IMG/VR virus record: IMGVR_UViG_3300025687_004459
Location: 1-31,204 of that record
Strand: one strand, 5' to 3'
Source: a virus
DNA: 31,204 bases
Position numbers and translations under genes: made by a program. This document shows positions 8,602 through 15,349 of this stretch, piece after piece (the stretch's first letter is position 1; each line of letters starts with the position of its first letter). The notes below the pieces were generated by a model that searched no databases, was not told where the DNA came from, and saw only the letters and a program-made list of their open reading frames with translations.

Positions 8602-9033
8602 CTCTACATGCTTTAGAGCGTATTTAACATTAGAAACCACGACTGCCTTTCTTCTAGTTTTTTGGTACACCATCAACCAATCCTTATTGGCTGCTTTTGC
8701 ATCTCTCTTAGCTTGGTCGATAAATGCCCAAAAATCTGATTTAGGTTTGAACAAATCGTCAAGCTCAACCGTGTACCCTGATTTACACTCAATAACAAAT
8801 TTAAATTTTTCTGGTGTAATTAAGTCCCCGTGGACTTTAATGTGTTGAGGTAACTTATGAGTTGTTGCAAATGCTCCTGAACCTGGAGAACGGCAAAACT
8901 CGTTTGTCTCAAATCTCTCGTTTAACAATGTAGAGATTTTTCTTTCAAATGCATTTCCTTTTCTACGGCTATTAATTCTCTTTTTTTGTTTGAATTCGCC
9001 GTGGGATAGAATGTCTTCAATCTTTTTTCCCAT
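8527..9033 (-). CDS. PD-(D/E)XK nuclease, Holliday-junction-resolvase-like
   Basis: The 168-residue protein has the layout of small PD-(D/E)XK nucleases such as archaeal Hjc: KGNAFERKIS (Glu30), CRSPGSGAF (47-55), HGDLI with Asp70, and the catalytic core IECKSG with Glu82 and Lys84. These residues would bind metal and cut DNA, probably branched DNA during packaging or recombination. T4 uses the unrelated gp49 for that job, and no gp49 is seen in this window. The N-terminus is strongly basic (KQKKRINSRRKGN), which suits DNA binding. It is one of only two minus-strand genes here. It overlaps the end of the 824-residue gene by 75 bases, tail to tail, and its start faces a plus-strand gene across 20 bases. 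The exact substrate is inferred. Confidence 0.75.
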   Translation of the reverse strand: MGKKIEDILSHGEFKQKKRINSRRKGNAFERKISTLLNERFETNEFCRSPGSGAFATTHKLPQHIKVHGDLITPEKFKFVIECKSGYTVELDDLFKPKSDFWAFIDQAKRDAKAANKDWLMVYQKTRRKAVVVSNVKYALKHVELFGDCYMYSFDEFIKLPVNFFFSD

Positions 9034-9037
9034 TTAA

Positions 9038-9044
9038 TATAATA
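9038..9044 (+). promoter_or_regulatory. Putative late promoter (TATAATA) in a divergent gap
   Basis: TATAATA lies in the 20-base gap between the minus-strand nuclease start (9033) and the plus-strand start at 9054, ending nine bases before that ATG. A divergent pair must have at least one promoter nearby, which strengthens the reading. Confidence 0.5.
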
Positions 9045-9053
9045 GTAACTAAA

Positions 9054-9383
9054 ATGGTAAAATCTGAAAAAATTACTCTGGGGTCTTTGAACCCTAACAA
9101 TTACAACTTTAAAATTAAATATTCAACACGAAGGATGAAATTATACATTAAACTTACTCAGGAAGAGACTACCGGGTGGAAAAACGTAAAGAACGCTTTG
9201 GCTGCTGGTATGTCTGATGACGACCTTGCTAAAATCTTATTTTTCAAAGGCATTTCCGCCACCATGGAAGAGCTGAATGAAAAGATTAGCAACATGCCAG
9301 AAGAAGAAAAAGCAAAAATCATGGCTGAATACGAGAAGTCCGAGAAGTCCGATGAGAACGCTAAAGAAACTAACAACGGATAG
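9054..9383 (+). CDS. Small unknown acidic-tailed protein (109 residues)
   Basis: The first 45 residues (TLGSLNPNNYNFKIKYSTRR, then KLYIKLTQEETTGWKNV) look beta-rich and basic. The rest is helical and acidic (EELNEKISNMPEEEKAKIMA), ending in a Lys/Glu/Ser tail with a small nine-base duplication. I do not recognise a family. It starts just after a TATAATA motif and overlaps the thioredoxin-like gene by 32 bases in another frame. The AT-rich spacer has no strong ribosome binding site. Lying between the virion genes and the gp55-like sigma, it could be a virion chaperone or a transcription accessory factor. Nothing in the sequence decides between these. Confidence 0.65.
   Translation: MVKSEKITLGSLNPNNYNFKIKYSTRRMKLYIKLTQEETTGWKNVKNALAAGMSDDDLAKILFFKGISATMEELNEKISNMPEEEKAKIMAEYEKSEKSDENAKETNNG
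9332..9349 (+). repeat. Nine-base tandem duplication in coding sequence
   Basis: CGAGAAGTC occurs twice in direct succession and adds three codons (EKS EKS) to the acidic tail of the 109-residue protein. It lies immediately before the ATG (9352) of the overlapping thioredoxin-like gene. The purine-rich copies may also serve as that gene's ribosome binding site. Confidence 0.8.
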
Positions 9384-9684
9384 TGAAGTAAACGAAGCTC
9401 TTAAGTCTAAGAGCGAGACAGATATCCTGGTCTTGTACCACTCTCTGTGGGATAAGAGGTGCGCTAAAATCCTGGAAATGGCTGAACAGTGGGCGCAGCA
9501 GGAAGGGGACGAAACCCTCTATCTGATTAACAGTTGGGATACTCCTGAATGTTTCTCCAGCTTTTCCATCACTTCAGTGCCGTCGTTACTGACGACAAAG
9601 AATGGTAGGGTTAGCGTCCAGGTGGAGTATTCAAATCTGTATCAGTTTTTTCAGTCTGAGACTGAACCCCAAAATCACCCATAA
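9352..9684 (+). CDS. Thioredoxin-fold protein with degenerate active site
   Basis: I chose ATG 9352 (MRTLKKLT, 110 residues); the open frame extends to 9277, but that part is out-of-frame sequence of the previous gene. The pattern is thioredoxin-like: a hydrophobic strand TDILVLYHSLW, a helix after the active-site position, a second strand TLYLIN, and the conserved cis-Pro as SVPSLL (Pro77). At the WCxxC position the sequence reads WDKRC (residues 33-37), so the nucleophilic first Cys is Asp and only the second Cys (37) remains. It probably cannot act as a normal disulfide reductase and may be a binding or assembly subunit. The last 74 bases overlap the gp55-like gene on the other strand. Confidence 0.65.
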   Translation: MRTLKKLTTDSEVNEALKSKSETDILVLYHSLWDKRCAKILEMAEQWAQQEGDETLYLINSWDTPECFSSFSITSVPSLLTTKNGRVSVQVEYSNLYQFFQSETEPQNHP

Positions 9685-10012
9685 TCTTTCGGTACTCGTG
9701 TACCTTATCAATATACTTCTTTCTTTTTGTATAGAGAAGCTTTAGATTGTTCAAGATGACGGTAGTAAAATAATTAAAGGCTGAACCTTTTTCAGGAGAA
9801 AAGTTCTTTAATGTTTTGAGGACTAAACAAAAACACTCTTGTTTCGCGTCATCAAATTCAATCTTAAATTTAAAAGATAATAATATATTGGTAATAAGCA
9901 GGTCGAATAAACGAACAACTTCCTCTTCGTAGGTATCATTATCCTCAAGATAGAGTCTTATAGTTTTTTCAAAATGCTTATTATCAATATAATTTTTCTT
10001 TAAGCTTTCCAT
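9611..10012 (-). CDS. gp55: Late-transcription sigma factor, gp55-like
   Basis: The 133-residue protein resembles the sigma region 2 of T4 gp55, which directs host RNA polymerase to late promoters consisting only of a -10 element. The diagnostic part is residues 54-100: DDAKQECFCLVLKTLKNFSP, then GSAFNYFTTVILNNLK and a basic YTKRKKY run. This corresponds to the sigma signature in which an acidic helix is followed by F-x-NYF. T4 gp55 has 185 residues. This one is shorter, shows no region 4, and ends in Thr/Pro-rich residues without an obvious clamp-binding peptide. It is on the minus strand between two plus-strand genes, overlapping the thioredoxin-like gene by 74 bases. The recurrent TATAATA motif before genes in this window is a plausible target. 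Confidence 0.75.
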   Translation of the reverse strand: MESLKKNYIDNKHFEKTIRLYLEDNDTYEEEVVRLFDLLITNILLSFKFKIEFDDAKQECFCLVLKTLKNFSPEKGSAFNYFTTVILNNLKLLYTKRKKYIDKVHEYRKIMGDFGVQSQTEKTDTDLNTPPGR

Positions 10013-10017
10013 GTGTC

Positions 10018-10024
10018 TATAATA
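10018..10024 (+). promoter_or_regulatory. Putative promoter (TATAATA) before the split polymerase operon
   Basis: TATAATA lies in the 16-base divergent gap between the gp55-like gene (starting at 10012 on the minus strand) and ATG 10029. Only four bases separate it from that ATG. If it is a -10 element, the transcript would begin at or inside the start codon, so the second in-frame ATG at 10059 may be used instead. Confidence 0.45.
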
Positions 10025-10028
10025 GGTT

Positions 10029-11003
10029 ATGATTTCTGATTCTTTACTAAATTCTTTTATGAATGATGAACAATTTCACCGAGAAGAGGTGACAGACGCT
10101 AAAATTGTCTTTGTTCATGATTCTTTTCATAGAGAAAATGGAGTAACATATGAGTTCACTGACGAAGAGTTCGGTGTTCTTTCACATCTTTTAGAGCAGA
10201 CCAAGCTCCCCAACAATTCCTACCAGTTTGTTGCGGCGATTAAATCGTATGGCTTTAGAGAATCAGATGTGGATACTGCCATGCTTACCAAGCACAGGGA
10301 GTACTTGTACGAAGACTTAGATGCTATTTCCCCTACCTTGATTATCCCTCTAGGCAATATGGCAATGAAAGCCGTCATAAAGAAGTCCGGGGTTACAAAC
10401 AAGAGGGGGAAAGAGTTTCCTTTTGTGCAAGAGGGCAAGGAGCCAATCGCTGTGGTTCCAACTCTCCACCCAATGTCTTTGTACCTAGAGCCCAAACTAA
10501 GAACTTTGTTTATCCAAGATGTAAACAATGCTTATGATAAGTTTGTACTAGGAAACAATAAGCTTTCTAAGCTTGATTTCGTTCTATGTGATACCGTTGA
10601 TAGTATTCATGAGCAGTTCGATTTGATTAAGAACGATACCGAGCTTGCAGTTGATATAGAAACGACAGGGCTTGATTATAAGAAGGATAAAGTACAGACC
10701 ATTGGTATTGCCTCAGACTCTGCTACGTTTATTCTTCCTGTCCATCATAAGGATTCCCCCTTTGTTGGCACGGAATTGAATGAGATGATTTCTAGGCTTA
10801 AGGAGGTATGTGCTAATAAAAATCAGGCAAAGATTTTCCATAACTGCAAGTTTGATTTGAAGTTTTTGATGAATCTAGGTATCTCTGATTTTGCCAACAT
10901 TGAGGATACTCAGATGATGCACTCCTTGATTGACGAGAACTTACCTCATGGCTTGATGGATTTGGTTAAAGAATTTTTCCCCACGGAGCTAGAGACTTAC
11001 TAA
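10029..11003 (+). CDS. polA: Family A DNA polymerase, N-terminal part: UDG-like domain plus first half of the 3'-5' exonuclease
   Basis: The 324 residues hold two domains. Residues about 20-170 resemble the uracil-DNA-glycosylase-like fold of family IV/V: PTLIIPLGNMAMKAVI, a KRGKEFPF turn, and a VPTLHPMSLYL strand with the His-Pro of the family. Residues 180-324 begin a DEDD exonuclease: motif ExoI is DIETTGL (about 210-216) and motif ExoII is FHNCKFDLKFL (about 271-281). ExoIII is absent, because the frame stops with TAA after ELETY. The missing continuation, including the ExoIII aspartate, appears at the N-terminus of the gene at 11176. In related phages these domains are one chain with the polymerase. 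The stop overlaps the next start as TAATG. A proofreading site would need both proteins to associate. The start may be 10029 or 10059. Confidence 0.85.
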   Translation: MISDSLLNSFMNDEQFHREEVTDAKIVFVHDSFHRENGVTYEFTDEEFGVLSHLLEQTKLPNNSYQFVAAIKSYGFRESDVDTAMLTKHREYLYEDLDAISPTLIIPLGNMAMKAVIKKSGVTNKRGKEFPFVQEGKEPIAVVPTLHPMSLYLEPKLRTLFIQDVNNAYDKFVLGNNKLSKLDFVLCDTVDSIHEQFDLIKNDTELAVDIETTGLDYKKDKVQTIGIASDSATFILPVHHKDSPFVGTELNEMISRLKEVCANKNQAKIFHNCKFDLKFLMNLGISDFANIEDTQMMHSLIDENLPHGLMDLVKEFFPTELETY

Positions 11004-11188
11004 TGGGGTTAAGGAAAGATTTGCACCCAGAAGCGGTGAACCAGTGTATTGAAACACTAAAGGCTGCGCTAGAGCACATCTTAAATGTGAGAGACCATAC
11101 ACAAAAAGATGGAGGAACTTGCTCTACATATGCTAACATAATTATTGATTTATCTACTTTAATAAGAGAACTAAAATGCTTACAGTAA
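11003..11188 (+). CDS. Small unknown protein inserted between the polymerase halves (61 residues)
   Basis: The gene starts at the ATG of a TAATG overlap with the upstream polymerase half and ends 13 bases inside the downstream half, so all three frames are used in turn. The protein looks entirely helical (LHPEAVNQCIETLKAALEHI and YANIIIDLSTLIRELKCL) with two or three Cys and no membrane segment. I do not recognise it. Tight overlaps at both ends suggest translation is coupled along exo half, small protein and polymerase half. It might bridge the two halves or be an unrelated small phage gene that moved in. It is too short to be a homing endonuclease or a complete group I intron. Confidence 0.65.
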   Translation: MGLRKDLHPEAVNQCIETLKAALEHILNVRDHTQKDGGTCSTYANIIIDLSTLIRELKCLQ

Positions 11189-12729
11189 ACAACGGAAAAG
11201 AAACAGATTGGGCAAACATGCCCTTAGACGAGATGGCTTTTGGTAACGCCATGGACTGCAAGTTTACCTTACGTGCGTATAGAGAAATGCGACCTAAGAT
11301 GAAATCGATGAAGGTTGATAAGGTGTACGACGGTATTCTAAAAGATATTCTCCTAACTATGGCTGAGATGGAGAACAGGGGTATTAAGGTAGATGTGGCT
11401 TATTTGGAGGAGCTAGATTCTATTCTCGTTAAAGAGATAGAAACTCTGTCAGCTAAGCTAAATGATTTGTCTCCCGTTAAAGAGTTTAATCCAAACTCAA
11501 CTTTAGAGTTGGCGGGTGTACTGTTTACGTCTGATGGTTTTGATTTGCAGCCCGAGATATTTTCTAAGGTAAATAAACTACCTTCCATCACTGAAGAGCA
11601 TCTAGACAAACTTAAAGCAAAGACTACTAACAAAGAAGCTAAAGAGTTTATTGAGACGCTATTAAAATATAAAACTAGAATCAAGCAACACAAAACCTAT
11701 GTTACTGGTGTTCGCAAATCTGTTGATTGGAATGAGGAGCCGAGGATTTACTCCCAATACAACTTCTCAACTGTGGTAACGGGACGCCTGTCTTGTTCAA
11801 CTCCTAATGTTAAGGTACGCGAATTAAATAAGAAAAATAAATACGTTAACAAGGAATACAAGAAAGGCGTTTCGTTCCACACCCTGCCACGACCAAGTGC
11901 AGATGACCCAGTGAACATCCGAAAACTGATGGTAGCTGAAGACGGAAAAGCCTTTGTCGCTGCGGACTATGCTACGGCGGAACTCCGTGTGCTTGCGCAG
12001 TGCTGCCAAGACCCTAACCTAATTAAGGCGTTCACTGAAGGTCAAGACCTGCACAAGTATACAGCCTCCCTTATTTACGGAAAGGCGATTGACGACATCA
12101 CCAAAGAGGAACGACAGATTGCTAAGTCGGTAAGCTTCCTTATTGTTTACGGCGGCGGACCTAACAAACTTTCACAGCAGGTGGGCAAAGATTTAGGATA
12201 TTGCAAAGGTATTTTTGCTGATTACTCTCGTGCCTTTCCTAACGTGTTCTCGTGGATTAAGGAAGGCAGAAAGAAGATTATGTCTGATGGGTATGCCACA
12301 AGTCTGTTTGGGCGCAGGAGGCACCTTAAAAACGTTAACAGCCCATCCCGTGCTCATCAAGAGAGAGCTCTCCGCCAGGGGATGAACTTTATCATTCAAA
12401 GTTCCGCTTCGGACCTCATGCTACATGGAATTGAGCGCGTAAAAAAATATTCAAACCATCTCGGTCTGGACCTAGACCTTCTAGCTTCCGTTCACGACTC
12501 GGTTGAAGTACAGTGCGACATTGATGAGATAAAAAAAGTATCAGAGCTGCTCAAATATTGCTTGCAGTCTACTCAAGACCTGCCAGCTCTATATGGTTTT
12601 GATTTTGTTGTGCCTTTTGAGGTAGATATCGAAGTTGGTAAATCTTTCGGAGATGGTATCGAGGCAACCTTTACTGAGGAAGGGGTACTTACCAATCACT
12701 CAGAACTAATTAATTATGTCCAGAACTAA
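11176..12729 (+). CDS. polA: Family A DNA polymerase, C-terminal part: end of exonuclease plus polymerase domain
   Basis: The 517 residues replicate DNA. The first 40 complete the exonuclease: MPLDEMAFGNAMDCKFTL has the ExoIII Asp27, but the Tyr normally four residues before it is Gly23. Then come the thumb and the polymerase motifs: TGRLS at 202-206, motif A with DYATAEL (Asp264), motif B as RQIAKSVSFLIVYG (313-326, with Phe321 matching E. coli Phe762), and motif C VHDSVE (His440-Asp441). Palm aspartates and the motif B Lys317 are intact, so the polymerase should be active. About 22 extra residues lie between TGRLSCSTPN and FHTLPRP. Bases of about 11880-12000 are far richer in GC than the first part. 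It overlaps the 61-residue gene by 13 and gp47 by 14 bases. Confidence 0.92.
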   Translation: MLTVNNGKETDWANMPLDEMAFGNAMDCKFTLRAYREMRPKMKSMKVDKVYDGILKDILLTMAEMENRGIKVDVAYLEELDSILVKEIETLSAKLNDLSPVKEFNPNSTLELAGVLFTSDGFDLQPEIFSKVNKLPSITEEHLDKLKAKTTNKEAKEFIETLLKYKTRIKQHKTYVTGVRKSVDWNEEPRIYSQYNFSTVVTGRLSCSTPNVKVRELNKKNKYVNKEYKKGVSFHTLPRPSADDPVNIRKLMVAEDGKAFVAADYATAELRVLAQCCQDPNLIKAFTEGQDLHKYTASLIYGKAIDDITKEERQIAKSVSFLIVYGGGPNKLSQQVGKDLGYCKGIFADYSRAFPNVFSWIKEGRKKIMSDGYATSLFGRRRHLKNVNSPSRAHQERALRQGMNFIIQSSASDLMLHGIERVKKYSNHLGLDLDLLASVHDSVEVQCDIDEIKKVSELLKYCLQSTQDLPALYGFDFVVPFEVDIEVGKSFGDGIEATFTEEGVLTNHSELINYVQN

Positions 12730-13735
12730 AAGAGTAGTTCTTCTTACGGATTTACACCTAAGAAGCGATTATATTCCAGGGTACTTACAAACTCAAGTAG
12801 ACACTCTGACCCGTTTGGTAAACCAAAAACCCACGGACGCGGTTGTTATTAACGGTGATATCTTTCACCGACGCAATCCAAGAGGCAGTGAGCTACTAGC
12901 TTTCAGAGAGTTGTTGGAGGGTTTGGAGTGCCAAGACATTTATATAAACAGAGGAAATCACGACACAATATCTAAGAGTGGGTCTACAGAGACTACACTC
13001 TCATTGTTTAGTGATATAGCCAAAGTATTCTCCGAGTGCGGCACAGAAAGAATTGCTGGTGTTGATTTTGATTTCATTCCGCACTTTGAGCATGAAAGCG
13101 ATATTGTAAAAGCGGTTAAAGAATCAAAGAATCATATGTTTGGGCACTTCGGGTACGACGGCTGTCAGTCCCACGGTAACTATAAGTATGATTCCTACCT
13201 AAAGCGTAGCCATTTCACAAAAGGAAAGTATTCTTTCCTCGGTCATATCCACCTACCTCAGATACAGGACAATATCCACATCTTAGGTACTCAATATTCA
13301 ACTAGCTTTGGAGAAGCTAATGCACAGAAGTGGCTAACCTCTCTTTTGATTAGGGATGGAAAGGTAGAGGTACATAGGAAAAAAATTGATTATGGTATCC
13401 GACATATTTCATGTGGCTTACATAACATAGACGAGATGAATGCTAAATTTAGGTTTAAGGATTTCTTTACTATCCTGCGCCTTAAATTAGATACGTTAGA
13501 TTCTTATGTCGAGAACACTATCAAATATGAAATCCTCTCTAAGTATACGCTGGCTCACCTTGAAGTTGTATTTGATGATGTTTTACCAAAGTTAACTTCA
13601 AACTACTCAAAGGAAGGTAAGCTTCTAACCATTGATGATGACATCATAAACACATACATTGATGAAAGTGATGTAGTTTTTTCAAAAGAAGAACTACTAG
13701 AAGGACTAAATCAAATTCGAACTTATGAAAATTAA
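12716..13735 (+). CDS. gp47: Recombination nuclease subunit, gp47/SbcD-like
   Basis: The 339-residue protein is the nuclease partner of gp46, equal to Mre11/SbcD, and resects DNA ends for recombination-dependent replication. The phosphoesterase motifs are all present in order: TDLHL (Asp12, His14), NGDIFHRR (Asp48), NRGNHD (79-83), the FGHFGYDG segment, and LGHIHLP with its two metal-binding His. The length equals T4 gp47 (339). The ATG overlaps the polymerase stop by 14 bases and the gp46 start overlaps its stop by 11, so polymerase, gp47 and gp46 form one coupled block. T4 has the same gp47-gp46 order. The C-terminal 100 residues are the less conserved capping and gp46-binding part. Confidence 0.92.
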   Translation: MSRTKRVVLLTDLHLRSDYIPGYLQTQVDTLTRLVNQKPTDAVVINGDIFHRRNPRGSELLAFRELLEGLECQDIYINRGNHDTISKSGSTETTLSLFSDIAKVFSECGTERIAGVDFDFIPHFEHESDIVKAVKESKNHMFGHFGYDGCQSHGNYKYDSYLKRSHFTKGKYSFLGHIHLPQIQDNIHILGTQYSTSFGEANAQKWLTSLLIRDGKVEVHRKKIDYGIRHISCGLHNIDEMNAKFRFKDFFTILRLKLDTLDSYVENTIKYEILSKYTLAHLEVVFDDVLPKLTSNYSKEGKLLTIDDDIINTYIDESDVVFSKEELLEGLNQIRTYEN

Positions 13736-15335
13736 TAATATCAAAATAGAAAATTTTCTTTCCATTAAGGAAGCCGCCATAAACTTTGAAGATTATTCTA
13801 ATCTCGTTCAGATTGTAGGGCATAACCACGACTCTAAACCTAAAGGTTCCAACGGAGCTGGCAAGAGCGCGGTAATAGAAGCCATCGTCTTTGCACTTTT
13901 CGGAAAGACGTTGCGTAAGACTTCCGAGAAAAATTTAACAAGGTATGATTCGAAAGGGAAATGTAAAGTTACCATAACTGTTAATGATGACGTTATTATT
14001 GAGAGAACTAAAAAACCTCCACGGTTGATAGTAACGGCTGGAGGCGAGGATGTAACAAAAGAATCCATACAAAAAACTCAACAACACTTAGAAAGTTTTT
14101 TAAACACAAACAGAAATGTGTTTCTTGCTTCTATGGTGTTTGGACAACAAAACTCTACCAACTTTTTAACGGCATCCCCGGAAGAGAAGAGAGAGATAAT
14201 TCAAAGCTTTCTCAGCGTCAAGGACATTTTTAAACACAGGGGGGCAATCAAGGGATTGAAATCTAATTCTTTTTCGGAGAAGAAGATAGCCACAACGTTA
14301 CAGGACGAGTGCTTAGGTTCCGTCAAGAAACTTGAAACGGAAATATCCGAGCTAAACAAATTAAAGAAAGCAGCTAAGAAGTATCTTTCTCCTGAAAAAG
14401 TATCCTTCGTTACAAAATATTCCATGTCCGAGATAAAAGAGATGGAGGACAAAAGGCACGAGTTGGATAAGGAATGTTCGTACCAAGAGATGAGATTAAC
14501 GAACCTTCTAAGTGAAAAAGAAAAATTAAAAGCTAAAGTTAAAGAGTCTTCCCCTTCCTGCGACAACTGTGGGTTCGTGGACCCAGAGGATAAGGTGAAA
14601 AAGATACTCCTTGGAGATAAAATACATGAGATGTCCGAGGAGATAGCAGAAAAAAGAAAAGAAATAAAAGACTTATCTGCTAAGATAGACGAGACTACAG
14701 TCCCTATAACTAGCGCCGATTTTGATATAGTGGAGAAACTTATAAACGTTGAGTCGTCTCTTAAAGTTCTGAGGGCGCAAAAAAGAAAAGCTAGAAAGCT
14801 GAGCAAACAACATGCAGACAAAGTTGCTGTTCATCAAAAACAATATGATATCATGAGGTTTTGGGAATATGCTTTTTCAGAAAACGGATTAATCAAGTAT
14901 GTTATTAGAAACATCTTGGAATTCTTTAACGAACGAGCTAATCATTACCTTGGTGTTGTGAGTTCAGGTAATATAAGTGTGGAGTTTGATGATTCTCTAA
15001 AAGATACCTTTTATTCTAACGGCAACGAAATATACTTTGATTCCATGTCTGGGGGAGAAAAGAAAAGATGCTCCTTGGCTGTTACCATGGCACTTAATGA
15101 CTTGCTAGTGGTGACTGGAAAAGAAAGACCCAATCTAATTTTCTTTGATGAGATAGCAGACTCACTAGACTTCGAAGGGGTGAAAGGGTTGTACGAATTG
15201 ATTAATTTGATTACTCAAGACAAAAAGTTATTTATTATTACCCATAATGATTATTTGAACTCTTTAATAGAGGACGAAGCTGATACGTTTAAAGTAATAA
15301 AACGTAACGGTATCACTAAAATACTACATAATTAG
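13725..15335 (+). CDS. gp46: Recombination ATPase subunit, gp46/SbcC/Rad50-like
   Basis: The 536-residue SMC-type ATPase works with gp47. The Walker A motif is GSNGAGKS (41-48), and a Q-loop Gln lies near residue 141. Coiled coil occupies about 185-275 and 290-370, with a zinc hook CDNC at 279-282 between the two halves. The ABC signature MSGGE is at 441-445, Walker B is LIFFDEI (Asp475, Glu476), the D-loop is SLD, and the switch His is in ITHND (507). All parts needed for ATP-dependent dimerisation are present. The length is close to T4 gp46 (560), so the coil is short compared with cellular Rad50. It starts within the end of gp47. Confidence 0.94.
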   Translation: MKINNIKIENFLSIKEAAINFEDYSNLVQIVGHNHDSKPKGSNGAGKSAVIEAIVFALFGKTLRKTSEKNLTRYDSKGKCKVTITVNDDVIIERTKKPPRLIVTAGGEDVTKESIQKTQQHLESFLNTNRNVFLASMVFGQQNSTNFLTASPEEKREIIQSFLSVKDIFKHRGAIKGLKSNSFSEKKIATTLQDECLGSVKKLETEISELNKLKKAAKKYLSPEKVSFVTKYSMSEIKEMEDKRHELDKECSYQEMRLTNLLSEKEKLKAKVKESSPSCDNCGFVDPEDKVKKILLGDKIHEMSEEIAEKRKEIKDLSAKIDETTVPITSADFDIVEKLINVESSLKVLRAQKRKARKLSKQHADKVAVHQKQYDIMRFWEYAFSENGLIKYVIRNILEFFNERANHYLGVVSSGNISVEFDDSLKDTFYSNGNEIYFDSMSGGEKKRCSLAVTMALNDLLVVTGKERPNLIFFDEIADSLDFEGVKGLYELINLITQDKKLFIITHNDYLNSLIEDEADTFKVIKRNGITKILHN

Positions 15336-15349
15336 CTTATAAAAATACA

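Noticed and set aside
11001-11176. Ribosomal bypassing or frameshifting that would fuse the two polymerase halves
   Set aside because: No slippery sequence or take-off and landing pair is apparent, and the gap of about 170 bases far exceeds the 50-base hop known from T4 gene 60.
11003-11188. A self-splicing intron or intein splitting the polymerase
   Set aside because: The extra DNA is under 190 bases, shorter than usual group I introns, with no endonuclease or intein motif. It is filled by an ORF with coupled start and stop, so two separate genes are the better reading.
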